From Alphaproteobacteria bacterium AO1-B (GTDB lineage Bacteria > Pseudomonadota > Alphaproteobacteria > Rhizobiales > Stappiaceae): a stretch of 64,000 nt of DNA. The DNA is taken from NCBI GenBank assembly GCA_001890945.1, contig MLAX01000003.1:186001-250000 (forward strand). The letters run 5' to 3'. The number at the start of each line of letters is the position of its first letter. Position 1 is the stretch's first letter. Below the pieces are notes generated by a model. That model was not told where the DNA came from. It saw nothing but the letters and a program-made list of their open reading frames with translations, and ran no database searches. A program made the translations under genes and the position numbers. This document shows positions 30,301 through 38,424 of this stretch, in pieces.

Positions 30301-30990
30301 TTAACTGCGTTTCCGGCTGAAAACCATCTTCTGACCTGCCAGCTTGTCCTGCGGGCCGGTCCATGCGTAGGCTAATAGAGCGGGTTCTGTTTTGGACACT
30401 GTTATGCGGTGGGCGTGTTCCGGCGGGTTGAAGATCATGGATCCAGGCGCATAAACGCCCTGATGGTTTTCAGAAACGGCGCCTGAAAGGCAAATATAAC
30501 TTTCCGAAATCCCGTCATGTGAATGCGCCGGATAGGTGCAATTCGGGGCAAAGAGAACCAACCCCAGGATCACCTCAGTCGTCAGGATTGGGCCGTTGGG
30601 GCCACAAAGTTCGGCATAAGCGTATTTCTTGTCGAGCCCGCGCGGAACTTTCTCATAGCCATATTGCCACGTCAGCTGGTCCTGCACGGATTCAATGGAG
30701 CGGATCAAAGTGGCTGTGCGTTCAAGGCGTCCTTCATCCAGCGCCCGCTTCAGATGGGCTGTCACCGGTTTGTGGGCCGGGGCATCGAAACGAAGTTCGG
30801 CATTTGATTTTATGACGCGGGAAATCGCCTCGCGGACAGCACGTTGGTGAGCCCTGATGCGGTCACTGCCGCCGGAGGACAAAAAGCGATAGACCTCATA
30901 ATATTCCCGGAGGAGGTAGCCCCAGTCGGGATAATCCGACAGCCGCCGGTGTGCCAAGGTCTCCGGTTCGCTCTTTTCAATTTCCAGCAA
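30301..30990 (-). CDS. dddL: Dimethylsulfoniopropionate (DMSP) lyase, DddL-type cupin
   Basis: Cleaves DMSP to dimethyl sulfide and acrylate. The C-terminal cupin holds the metal-binding residues in YPAHSHDGISESYICLSG and EHAHRI, within the DddL pattern (YAYAELCGPNGPI, GLVLFAPN, GVYAPGSMIFNPPEHA, PALLAYAWTGP). The N-terminal half is helical, as in DddL. No ATG fits. TTG 30990 has a perfectly placed GGAG eight bases upstream, giving 229 residues, close to the usual DddL length; a TTG at 31011 is less likely. It is divergent from an FAD oxidoreductase. DddL is known from roseobacters and Labrenzia, which fits the host. Confidence 0.85.
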   Translation of the reverse strand: MLEIEKSEPETLAHRRLSDYPDWGYLLREYYEVYRFLSSGGSDRIRAHQRAVREAISRVIKSNAELRFDAPAHKPVTAHLKRALDEGRLERTATLIRSIESVQDQLTWQYGYEKVPRGLDKKYAYAELCGPNGPILTTEVILGLVLFAPNCTYPAHSHDGISESYICLSGAVSENHQGVYAPGSMIFNPPEHAHRITVSKTEPALLAYAWTGPQDKLAGQKMVFSRKRS

Positions 30991-31169
30991 GGTGCGATCT
31001 CCTCTCGCCAAAATGAAGGCGCTGCAGTGTGTCCGCGTGGCAAAGTAGAGGCTTTTGTCACGGCGGCAATCACAAACACATATGCGGCATGCACGAATTC
31101 CGGAAAATCACATATTGCGCTTGGCGTATGGCCAGCTAACCTGCGCGCCGCATATCTTGGGAAGTCTTC

Positions 31170-32267
31170 ATGTCTGTCATTATTGTCGGGGCCGGAATAT
31201 CCGGTCTGTCTACCGCCTGGGCTCTTACCAAACGCGGCGTGTCTGTCACGCTGATCGAACAGGGGGCGATCCCCAACCCCTTGTCGGCTTCCGGTGATCA
31301 GCACCGGATTATCCGGCGCGCTTACGGCGGTCACGGCGGTTATCAGCGCCGTATCGGTGACGCTTATGCCGCCTGGGACGAAATGTGGGCGGACATTGGT
31401 CAAAAGCACCTGGTAGAAACCGGCTTTCTGCTGCTTTCTCAGATCGAAGGAGACGGCGGCGATGAGTACCGCACCGGTCTGATCGACGGTGGTTACCGGT
31501 TCGATGACATGAGTGCCTCGGAGACTGCCGCGCGCTTTCCGTTCATTGATGCAGATACGATCCGCTGGGGCGCTTATAGCGACGAGGGCGGTGTTCTGCT
31601 GTGCCAGAAAATTGCCAGTGATCTGCGAGATTGGCTCCAGGAAAAAGGAGCTGACATCCGCGAGAACACGCGGGTTATATCGGTCGATCCAGACGCTGGA
31701 TCCGTGACGGTCGCCGATGGATCTGTCCTTCTTGCAGATCATGTGATTGTCACGGCCGGAGCCTGGACGCTCGGCCTGTTTCCAAAGTTCAAAACAAGCC
31801 TCACCACCTACAGGACGGCAGTTGTGTATCTCACGCCGCCAGAAGACTTAAAGGCGGCGTGGGCTGCCGGTCCCGCGATCCTCGATCCCGGTGGAACCAT
31901 CGACGGCTATGTTCTCCCGCCAGTCCCAGGAACGGGGCTCAAGTTCGGTGCTGGCATTCACAAATACACGGCAGAACCCGATCAGGACCGGGTTGCCAAG
32001 GCCGGCGAAGGCGAAACTTTGCGTGACTACTTTTCGCCGCCGTTCGGCCGGATCAAGGAATACAAGGTCGATGATGTTGTGACCTGCGCTTACACCTTCA
32101 CATCAGACGAGCATTTCTTCTGCACGACAGAGGGCAAAGTGACGGTCGTCTCCGCATGCTCCGGGCACGGTTACAAGTTCGGGGCCGTTGTCGGGCAAAA
32201 ACTTGCAGATGGGTTTCAAACAAGAGACATGGACACGGCCCGTATCTGGCTGGAAGCCAGGGACTGA
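31170..32267 (+). CDS. FAD-dependent oxidoreductase (DAO/sarcosine-oxidase-like)
   Basis: A 365-residue flavoprotein of the D-amino-acid oxidase family. It has the N-terminal dinucleotide-binding motif VGAGISGLSTAWALTKRG followed by the acidic ribose-binding residue in LIEQG, a substrate domain in the middle, and the C-terminal ACSGHGYKFGAVVGQKLADG typical of monomeric sarcosine oxidase-like enzymes. Likely substrates are N-methylated or secondary amines or amino acids. It is divergent from dddL across about 180 bp and could be regulated with it, but a role in DMSP metabolism is only a guess. Confidence 0.85.
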   Translation: MSVIIVGAGISGLSTAWALTKRGVSVTLIEQGAIPNPLSASGDQHRIIRRAYGGHGGYQRRIGDAYAAWDEMWADIGQKHLVETGFLLLSQIEGDGGDEYRTGLIDGGYRFDDMSASETAARFPFIDADTIRWGAYSDEGGVLLCQKIASDLRDWLQEKGADIRENTRVISVDPDAGSVTVADGSVLLADHVIVTAGAWTLGLFPKFKTSLTTYRTAVVYLTPPEDLKAAWAAGPAILDPGGTIDGYVLPPVPGTGLKFGAGIHKYTAEPDQDRVAKAGEGETLRDYFSPPFGRIKEYKVDDVVTCAYTFTSDEHFFCTTEGKVTVVSACSGHGYKFGAVVGQKLADGFQTRDMDTARIWLEARD

Positions 32268-32347
32268 CCGTCTGCGTGAAGGTGTGAGCACTCAATGAAA
32301 GAAACCGGGAGAGCATCAAGTGCTCTGCCCGGTATGTGTTTCAGCCC

Positions 32348-32515
32348 TTAAAGCAGATGTCCGGAGTGCAGCAGATACCGTTCTGCAGTTGCCTTTTCTG
32401 GCCGGTTTCTGCCCTTTTGAGGGTCTGAAAACAGCGACTTGAACCAAGTCTGCTGGTTGTTCATTGCCTGGATTATCAGATCCTGGGCGTTGGGTTGGAT
32501 GTGTTTCTTGCTCAT
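32348..32515 (-). CDS. Small hypothetical protein (55 residues)
   Basis: A short frame with start ATG 32515 and a good ribosome-binding site (GGGAG, 9 bp upstream). The product begins MSKKHIQPNAQDLIIQAMNN, contains QQTWFKSLFSDPQKGRNR and ends HSGHLL. It has no membrane segment and is moderately basic. It fills an otherwise empty gap between the oxidoreductase and the speE terminator on the minus strand. I do not recognise a family; the ribosome-binding site and amphipathic N-terminal helix make it a plausible real gene. Confidence 0.5.
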   Translation of the reverse strand: MSKKHIQPNAQDLIIQAMNNQQTWFKSLFSDPQKGRNRPEKATAERYLLHSGHLL

Positions 32516-32640
32516 CTCTATCACTCCCTTTCAAGGTCACGGCGAATGTGCCGTTTCTTGTTAGGTGTTGACCAAAGATGAGAAGCGCATGTCCAATCCG
32601 TGAACGTCTTGTTATGTGGAGAGATTTCCGGCTGCAAAGC

Positions 32641-32670
32641 AAAAAAAGCGGGCTTGAAGCCCGCTTTTTT
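32641..32670. terminator. Intrinsic terminator of speDE (bidirectional)
   Basis: GCGGGC (32648-32653) pairs with GCCCGC (32659-32664), preceded by A7 and followed by T6, so it can act on both strands. It begins 28 bp past the speE stop codon. Confidence 0.9.
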
Positions 32671-32698
32671 GAAGATCAGCGCAACAAATAGGGCTGAC

Positions 32699-33571
32699 TT
32701 AAGCTTTTGCCCGGCCTTCTTCGACTGCGTCGAGGATAAACTTCGGTAGTGCGAAAGAAGCGGCATGGACATCGGGCGTGTAATACTGGGTGTCGAAACC
32801 CGCAGCCTTGAAACGCTCCTCAAGGATCGAAGCTGCTTGTTTGCGTAGGTCCACGTTGTCGCTTGCCCATCCAAGGGTCATGTGACCGCCGAAATAGGTC
32901 GGAATGGCCGCAATGTAGGCCGCTGCGTCTTTGAAGATGCGGGAGAACCGCTCAACACTCGTGACCAACTCGTCTCGTTGCAAAAACGGTACGCCGTTTT
33001 GCGTCACCAGGACCCCGCCCGGGGTCAGGATACGGTGAATGTCGCGGTAAAAGTCTTCTGAGAAAAGGACTGCGCCCGGGCCGTGCGGATCCGTGCTGTC
33101 GACAATCACAACATCAAAGCGCCGGTCTGTTTCAGCGGCAAATTTCAAGCCGTCTTCAATCACCAGCTCAAAACGCGGATTTTCCAGAACACCCATGTTA
33201 AAGTCGGCAAAATGCTCTTCGGAGAAGTCAACGACCGACTTGTCGATCTCGACCTGAACGAGGCTTTCCACGCTTGCGTGCTTCAGAACTTCTTCAGCCA
33301 AGCCGCAATCACCGCCGCCAACGATCAGAACAGACTTTGCCGCGCCGTGGGCGATGATCGGCACATGGGACATCATCTCATGGTAGATGAATTCGTCCCG
33401 CGTGGTGACCTGCGTCACCCCGTCGAGCATCAAGATCTTTCCAAACACAGGATTGGAAAAGAGCACCAGATCCTGGTGCTCTGTCTTTTCCTGATAGAGG
33501 ATCTCGCCGCAGGTGTAGCTGACCTGAACGCCTGGATGGAGCGTTTCGTTGAAGACCAGACCGTTGCTCAT
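32699..33571 (-). CDS. speE: Spermidine synthase (polyamine aminopropyltransferase)
   Basis: Transfers the aminopropyl group of decarboxylated SAM to putrescine. The 290-residue product begins with the family beta-strand domain (LFNETLHPGVQVSYTCGEIL), followed by a Rossmann fold with VGGGDCGLAEEVLKH (nucleotide binding) and the catalytic aspartate in VDSTDPHGPGAVLFSEDFY. ATG 33571 overlaps the speD stop codon (ATGA), so translation is coupled to speD. A terminator follows. Confidence 0.95.
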   Translation of the reverse strand: MSNGLVFNETLHPGVQVSYTCGEILYQEKTEHQDLVLFSNPVFGKILMLDGVTQVTTRDEFIYHEMMSHVPIIAHGAAKSVLIVGGGDCGLAEEVLKHASVESLVQVEIDKSVVDFSEEHFADFNMGVLENPRFELVIEDGLKFAAETDRRFDVVIVDSTDPHGPGAVLFSEDFYRDIHRILTPGGVLVTQNGVPFLQRDELVTSVERFSRIFKDAAAYIAAIPTYFGGHMTLGWASDNVDLRKQAASILEERFKAAGFDTQYYTPDVHAASFALPKFILDAVEEGRAKA

Positions 33572-34122
33572 TCTGCCGCATCCAGAGCATGCGGTTTTGA
33601 CAGCTGGTTCGCCACTTCACGCCCGCGCAGCAGCTCGGAAACAGCAGTCTTGCCCGGCTTGAAAGCCTTGCGCAGCACTTCAACGCACTTTTCTGGTTGC
33701 GCGTCTCCGCACATGAAGACGTCAAAGGCGGCATAGCCAGCTTCCGGCCATGTGTGGACAGAGATGTGACTTTCCGCCAGCACCGCAACGCCTGACACAC
33801 CGGTCGGCTCGAAGGGGTGCAGGTGAATGTGCAACAAGGTTGCTCCGGCCTCTTCGACACACGCGCGCATGGTCTCTTCCATATAGGCGAGATCATCAAT
33901 GCGTTCAGCATCGTAAAGGTCGATAATCAAATGCGCACCAGCGCAGTGGACCCCTTCTTTTTCAATGAAGTGATCCAGGCGGTCGTCTGAATACACAGAG
34001 GCCGCGGTCGAAACGTTTTCTTCCTTCTGGGTGGTGCTTCTTGGCTCGGCAACGCTGATTGCGTCTTCTGCTACGCGAGCCTCCAAGTCCATCCCCAGTT
34101 CGAAGAGGGCGTTGCTTTTCAT
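33568..34122 (-). CDS. speD: S-adenosylmethionine decarboxylase proenzyme, N-terminally extended
   Basis: A pyruvoyl enzyme making the aminopropyl donor for SpeE. The self-cleavage site is Glu117-Ser118 in LAESHISVHTWPE, and the conserved GVHCAGAHLIIDLYD lies at about residue 57. The enzyme core corresponds to residues of about 50 onward. The 50-residue N-terminal extension (with SVAEPRSTTQKEENV) is longer than in the usual short bacterial SpeD and looks disordered. ATG 34122 has GGGAG seven bases upstream and no later start exists before the core. It forms an operon with speE. Confidence 0.93.
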   Translation of the reverse strand: MKSNALFELGMDLEARVAEDAISVAEPRSTTQKEENVSTAASVYSDDRLDHFIEKEGVHCAGAHLIIDLYDAERIDDLAYMEETMRACVEEAGATLLHIHLHPFEPTGVSGVAVLAESHISVHTWPEAGYAAFDVFMCGDAQPEKCVEVLRKAFKPGKTAVSELLRGREVANQLSKPHALDAAE

Positions 34123-34156
34123 AATCGCTCTCCCAAACCAGCAGATGTCCCCGGTG

Positions 34157-34191
34157 GAGGGCCTTGGCCCTTATTTCCGGAGCGCCCTCCT
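34157..34191 (-). promoter_or_regulatory. speD leader with two mutually exclusive hairpins
   Basis: Within the 5' leader, 34157-34163 (GGAGGGC) can pair with 34185-34191 (GCCCTCC), while 34159-34164 (AGGGCC) can pair with 34167-34172 (GGCCCT). The two stems share bases and cannot form together. Placement 35-70 nt before the speD start suggests post-transcriptional control, possibly by polyamines or SAM. It does not match a SAM riboswitch I recognise. Confidence 0.35.
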
Positions 34192-34322
34192 TACAGATAT
34201 TGCCTTTGAATCTCAATGGGGTGATCGCAAAAAATTGCTGCGGATTGTGCAGCTCTGCTAAGTGATGCACTACGATAGAACGGATCGGTGAAAAAACATT
34301 CCGCGATTTGAGGGCGTTAGCA

Positions 34323-34910
34323 ATGGCAATTGAGATCCGGCGATTAACTGGCGAAGAACTGAAAAAAACTTTGGGTGCGTTGGCTCAGCTGCGCATATCG
34401 GTTTTTCGGGCGTGGCCGTATCTTTATGAGGGCTCGCTAGACTACGAAGAAAGGTATTTGGGTCGGTATGCGGAGACGAAAGGCGCAGTGATTGTTGGCG
34501 CCTATGATGGCGACCGCTTGGTCGGGGCCGCGACAGGAAAGCCGCTTGGCGGAGAATACGAGGCTTTCCAGGCCCCGTTGCGCACAAAGGGCTTTGATCC
34601 GGACAAGTTGTTTTACATGGCTGAATCGGTCCTGGACCCAGCGTATCGCGGGCGAGGAATTGGTCATCTCTTCTTTGACGAACGAGAAGACCACGCAAAG
34701 GAGCTGGGTTTTGATGAGGCTGTCTTTTGTGCAGTCGTGCGTCCGGATGATCATCCGATGAAACCGGCGGACTACCGGGCGCTGGATTCGTTCTGGACAA
34801 AGCGCGGTTATGCAAAGCTGGAAGGCGTGATGGTAGCCTTCCCATGGCAAGACGTCGGTGAAAGTGAAGAAACCGACAAACCCATGCAGGTTTGGCATCG
34901 GCGGTTCTGA
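34323..34910 (+). CDS. GNAT-family N-acetyltransferase
   Basis: A 195-residue acetyltransferase. The acetyl-CoA-binding motif A is ESVLDPAYRGRGIGHLFFDE (about residues 102-121), and the flanking strands are typical. The substrate is unknown; relatives act on small molecules or on protein N-termini. ATG 34323 precedes the conserved AIEIRRLTGEEL; the frame begins at 34308. It is divergent from speD, with a 200-bp control region between. Acetylation of a polyamine is conceivable from the context but is not shown by the sequence. Confidence 0.85.
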   Translation: MAIEIRRLTGEELKKTLGALAQLRISVFRAWPYLYEGSLDYEERYLGRYAETKGAVIVGAYDGDRLVGAATGKPLGGEYEAFQAPLRTKGFDPDKLFYMAESVLDPAYRGRGIGHLFFDEREDHAKELGFDEAVFCAVVRPDDHPMKPADYRALDSFWTKRGYAKLEGVMVAFPWQDVGESEETDKPMQVWHRRF

Positions 34911-35039
34911 CGATTGGCCGCTCCAGCAACTGCCAAGAGCAACCATCGGCATATGTCAGTGATTGACCGCGGGAGATCCTGGCTATGATGCAGTCTTACT
35001 TGTAAGCCGAGAAGGCTCAAAGATTGGGGAGGTCCTTTT

Positions 35040-36254
35040 GTGGGCGATACGGCGGACGAAGCTGGTAAATTGACATGGGACCCGCGTGAGATCCGGGACT
35101 GGCTGCTGGAGCAGGGGCGTTTCGAAAAGGACTTGCACAGCTTGCTTCAAAGTTTGGGTGGCCAACTCCTGGAAGCGGGAGCGCCGGTCTGGCGGCTGCG
35201 GCTGGTGATGCGCACCCTGCATCCACTCACGACCGCTGTCGGTTCGGCTTGGGAACGTGAACCCGGCGGATCACGGCGGGTCGAGTCCGCCCACGGCCTT
35301 GAGCAACGACCCGCCTACATCGGCAGTCCCATGCAAATAGTTTCACAGACACGAACACCTTACCGGCGGCGTTTGAGCAATGAACTCGGAGATCAGGACC
35401 ATAACGTCTTGCATGAGCTGAAAGCCCGCGGTGCGACGGATTACCTTGCACTGCCGCTGCGCTTTTCTGACGATAGGGGCGCGATTTTTGTCGTGACCAC
35501 CGATTGCAGCGGCGGTCTGTCGGACGCCGATGTTGTGGCCTTTACTAGGATTGGGGCGGCTTTGGCCCCGATCGTCGAGGTCTATCGGTTCCGCGATACC
35601 TCGACAGCCATCGCGGAAGCGTATCTCGGGCGGCGAACCGGTCAAATGGTGCTCGATGGCCGGATAAGGCGGGGCGATATCGAGCGCATTCATGCCGCCA
35701 TTATGGTCAGCGACATCCGGGATTGGACCGGTTTGAACATGCGTCTGTCCGCGGAAGAGGCGTTGGGCCGCGCCAACCGGTACTTTGAAATCATTGCCGA
35801 GGCAGTGGAAGGCAAGGGCGGTGAAATCCTGAAGTTCATCGGAGACGGTGTGCTTGCGATCTTTCCGACTCAGGATGGTCAAGCCGACGATCGCGCCGTA
35901 TGCGCGAACGCTCTGGAAGCAGCCCAAACCGCGCTGCAGTGCGCCCAGGACGCAGAGCCGCCACTTGATCTCACCTTCGGGATCGGTCTGCATTTTGGGG
36001 AAGTTCTTTACGGCAATATCGGATCATCACGGCGGATAGACTTTACGGTACTCGGTTCCGCCGTAAATCTGGCATCTCGTCTGGAAGGATTGTGCCGGCA
36101 ATGGGATCGGCAGGTTTCATTTTCGGAAGATGTGGCAGGCCGGCTCAATGTGGAAGTGGAAAGATTGGGTTCCGCAGAATTGAAAGGAGTGAACGAGAAG
36201 GTTGGTGTTTTTGGTGTTTTGAATACGTGCGATAATTCAAATTTCAAATACTAA
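35040..36254 (+). CDS. Class III adenylate/guanylate cyclase, soluble, GAF-like N-terminus
   Basis: A 404-residue cyclase with no membrane segments. An N-terminal sensory region (about 20-190, GAF-like with LHPLTTAVGSAWERE) precedes the catalytic domain. The metal aspartates are in AIMVSDIRDWTG and KFIGDGVLAIF, and the transition-state Asn/Arg pair is in VNLASRLEG. The position that usually holds the base-selecting aspartate (LGD-x-VN) is serine (VLGSAVN), so purine specificity cannot be read off. The start is GTG 35040 with GGGGAGG upstream. A second class III cyclase and a cNMP-binding protein occur elsewhere in the window. Confidence 0.88.
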   Translation: MGDTADEAGKLTWDPREIRDWLLEQGRFEKDLHSLLQSLGGQLLEAGAPVWRLRLVMRTLHPLTTAVGSAWEREPGGSRRVESAHGLEQRPAYIGSPMQIVSQTRTPYRRRLSNELGDQDHNVLHELKARGATDYLALPLRFSDDRGAIFVVTTDCSGGLSDADVVAFTRIGAALAPIVEVYRFRDTSTAIAEAYLGRRTGQMVLDGRIRRGDIERIHAAIMVSDIRDWTGLNMRLSAEEALGRANRYFEIIAEAVEGKGGEILKFIGDGVLAIFPTQDGQADDRAVCANALEAAQTALQCAQDAEPPLDLTFGIGLHFGEVLYGNIGSSRRIDFTVLGSAVNLASRLEGLCRQWDRQVSFSEDVAGRLNVEVERLGSAELKGVNEKVGVFGVLNTCDNSNFKY

Positions 36255-36409
36255 TGACAATTCGATTGTAATATATTCTAATGTAATAATTACATTTCTT
36301 GTGTTTATTCTATTTAATACTGTGATCATTGTTTGTCTTTATCGTTTCCCAATCCATGCTGAGGCTGTTCCAATGCGGAATTTCCGCCTCCATGTAGTGT
36401 TGGAGGACT

Positions 36410-37180
36410 ATGAAGATGATCAATTGGAAAATGGTTGCCGGGGCCGGTGTCGCCGTATGTATGCTGGCAGGGCAGGCGTTCGCGACAGAATGCCCCCGTG
36501 GCGGGACTTTGATCGCAGGCGCCAGTGATTACCGGCCGTATCAGAAGGTCGAGGGCAACGAAGTCAGCGGAATGGACTTTGAAGTCATCGCCGTTGTGCT
36601 CGACAAGCTCGGATGCGGATTGGAAACCCAGGCCCTCCCTTGGGCCCGCCATCTGAAAGGGCTGGAAGACGGCAATGTCGATATTGCCTCCCCGGTTTCC
36701 AAGACGGAAGAGCGCGAGGCCTTCGCGCATTTCAGCAGTCCCTATGTTGATGCACAGGAAGTCCTTTTCGTGCCCGCTGGCAAAGAAGGGGCGTACAGCT
36801 CTCTGGCTGACTTCTTCGAAAAGGGCGGCAAGCTCGGGACCATCCGCGAATATGCCTATGGCGGTGACTTCAATGACCTGAAGGACAAATATGCCAGTCA
36901 GATCGATGATACCGACAGCCAGGAATCCAATCTGAAGAAGCTTGCCGCTGGACGTATCGATGCGACATTGGGTGAAGTGTTTGTGGTGTCGGAGGATATC
37001 AAGCGGTTGGGGTTTGGTAACAAAGTCGTCGCGTCAAATGTCATCATCTCTTCCGATGCATCCTACATCATGTTCAGCAAGAAGAGCGTGCCGGAAGAGT
37101 TCGTAACGGCTTTCAGCGAGCAAATGCAGGCGCTAAAAGACTCCGGCGAATTCGACACGATCACGGCGAAATACAAATAG
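36410..37180 (+). CDS. Orphan periplasmic solute-binding protein (SBP_bac_3 family), copy 3
   Basis: A 256-residue solute-binding protein with a signal peptide (AGAGVAVCMLAGQAFA, cleavage near residue 26) and a two-lobe amino-acid-binding fold (GMDFEVIAVVLDKLGC, LPWARHLKGLEDGNVDIASP). GGAGG lies 4 bp before ATG 36410 and 10 bp before a second in-frame ATG at 36416; either may be used. No permease or ATPase is near. A strong terminator follows, so it is monocistronic. It is only distantly similar to the pair at 25.3-27.0 kb. Confidence 0.85.
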   Translation: MKMINWKMVAGAGVAVCMLAGQAFATECPRGGTLIAGASDYRPYQKVEGNEVSGMDFEVIAVVLDKLGCGLETQALPWARHLKGLEDGNVDIASPVSKTEEREAFAHFSSPYVDAQEVLFVPAGKEGAYSSLADFFEKGGKLGTIREYAYGGDFNDLKDKYASQIDDTDSQESNLKKLAAGRIDATLGEVFVVSEDIKRLGFGNKVVASNVIISSDASYIMFSKKSVPEEFVTAFSEQMQALKDSGEFDTITAKYK

Positions 37181-37201
37181 CCCAACAGGGCTTCGATTAA
37201 T

Positions 37202-37240
37202 CGCACCCCAATGCGAACAGCATTGGGGTGCGTTGTTTTT
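37202..37240 (+). terminator. Intrinsic terminator after orphan binding protein 3
   Basis: CGCACCCCAATGC (37202-37214) pairs perfectly over 13 bp with 37220-37232 around GAACA, followed by TTGTTTTT. Confidence 0.93.
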
Positions 37241-37507
37241 CTGGCCAAGTGTTCAAAAGTCAGCAGAGCATATCGTCAAAAAAGTCCATGTTTTTCGCCT
37301 AGTGTTTGTCCGATAGCAGGGGCGGCTTTGGTATGTGCAGCGGAACAAAGCCCATCAACGGATCTGGACGTTCATCCAGCCGCCATTGATCACCAACACA
37401 TGTGCCGAATTTAAACCCTTTATTGAGCGATTGGCCCGACACTTGTCGGAGACTTGCGCCGTGTTTGTTTGCGGTGAACGGCTGAGGGCGGGCGAAACGA
37501 GAAAAAA
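37241..37507. other. Intergenic region before orphan binding protein 4
   Basis: With the terminator this makes a gap of about 330 bp between two genes on the same strand. Short open frames here lack good starts or ribosome-binding sites. It presumably holds the promoter of the next gene; nothing else is apparent. Confidence 0.35.
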
Positions 37508-38356
37508 ATGGCGAGAATTGCCAGGAAGTCTTTGAGTGCCAGAACATTTATCCTCGCGCTGCTTGGCCTGTGGATCGGCGTTATATTATTGGGGTCACCA
37601 GCAATCTCTCAGGAACTGAGGCTTGTGACGTCGCCGTGGCCGCCATCCAACTACTTGGATGAGGAAGGACAGCCAACGGGTCTTACCGTCGCAATCATCG
37701 AAGCCATAAAAGCGAAACTCGGTTTGTCGACGCCGATCGAAGTGATCCCTTGGGCGCGGGGTTACAAAATCGCGCAGTCCGAGCCGAACATTTTGTTGTT
37801 TACCGCGGCCAAGACACCGGAACGGGAAGAGATGGGGTTCACGTTCATCGCGCCGGCCGTCATGTGGACACATGGGCTTCTTGCCAAGAAAGACTCCGGT
37901 ATCGAGATCAAGCGTCTGGAAGACGCCCGTTTGCAAGGTCTGACCGCAGTGGGGGTTCGAGGATCCTGGCAGGTCAAATTGCTTCAGGAAGCAGGCATCG
38001 ACACAGTCGAAGCGGATGATCAGGAAACATGTGCCCGGATGCTTCTGGCGGGCCGCGTTGATGTGTGGATCACATCACAATTGCAGGCGTCGGTGGTTCT
38101 TGAAAACATCGATGCGGAGCAATCCTCCGTGGAACCGGTTTTCATCCATAGACGTTCACCGTCTTATCTCATGGTGTCGAACGGCACTGACCCGCAACTT
38201 CTGCAAAAGTGGCAAGACGCTTTTGATGAGCTGAAGAACGGCGACGCACTTCACAAGGTGGCAGAAGAGTGGAGTCAAAAGCTGGGCATTCCGCTCATAT
38301 ACGATCCGGAAGAAGGCTTTTCCGCCAAAAACGATGCTCTCGATACCACTGGCTGA
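37508..38356 (+). CDS. Orphan periplasmic solute-binding protein (SBP_bac_3 family), copy 4
   Basis: A 282-residue solute-binding protein. A long basic N-terminus precedes the signal sequence (FILALLGLWIGVILLGSPAISQ, ending near residue 35). The mature part opens LRLVTSPWPPSNYLDEEGQP and has VIPWARGYKIAQSEPNILLF, parallel to copies 1 and 2, so it belongs to the same subgroup. The C-terminus has an acidic extension (PEEGFSAKNDALDTTG). No transporter genes adjoin it. Confidence 0.85.
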   Translation: MARIARKSLSARTFILALLGLWIGVILLGSPAISQELRLVTSPWPPSNYLDEEGQPTGLTVAIIEAIKAKLGLSTPIEVIPWARGYKIAQSEPNILLFTAAKTPEREEMGFTFIAPAVMWTHGLLAKKDSGIEIKRLEDARLQGLTAVGVRGSWQVKLLQEAGIDTVEADDQETCARMLLAGRVDVWITSQLQASVVLENIDAEQSSVEPVFIHRRSPSYLMVSNGTDPQLLQKWQDAFDELKNGDALHKVAEEWSQKLGIPLIYDPEEGFSAKNDALDTTG

Positions 38357-38375
38357 ACCTCAGTGACACCCGAGC

Positions 38376-38410
38376 CAAAAAATGGCGCAAGGGCAATGAA
38401 TGCCCCTGCG
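38376..38410 (-). terminator. Intrinsic terminator of the SIMPL gene
   Basis: CGCAAGGGCA (38386-38395) pairs with TGCCCCTGCG (38401-38410) with one mismatch. The A6 run at 38377-38382 gives a U-tract on the minus strand. It begins 14 bp past the SIMPL stop codon. Confidence 0.75.
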
Positions 38411-38424
38411 ATTGATGGTGTTGA

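Noticed and set aside
34123-34322. SAM riboswitch (SAM-II or SAM-V) before speD
   Set aside because: The conserved core and pseudoknot pattern of those classes are not visible; only alternative simple hairpins can be supported.
37211-37535. Short plus-strand frames between the two orphan binding-protein genes
   Set aside because: They overlap a terminator or lack ribosome-binding sites and show no protein-like pattern.
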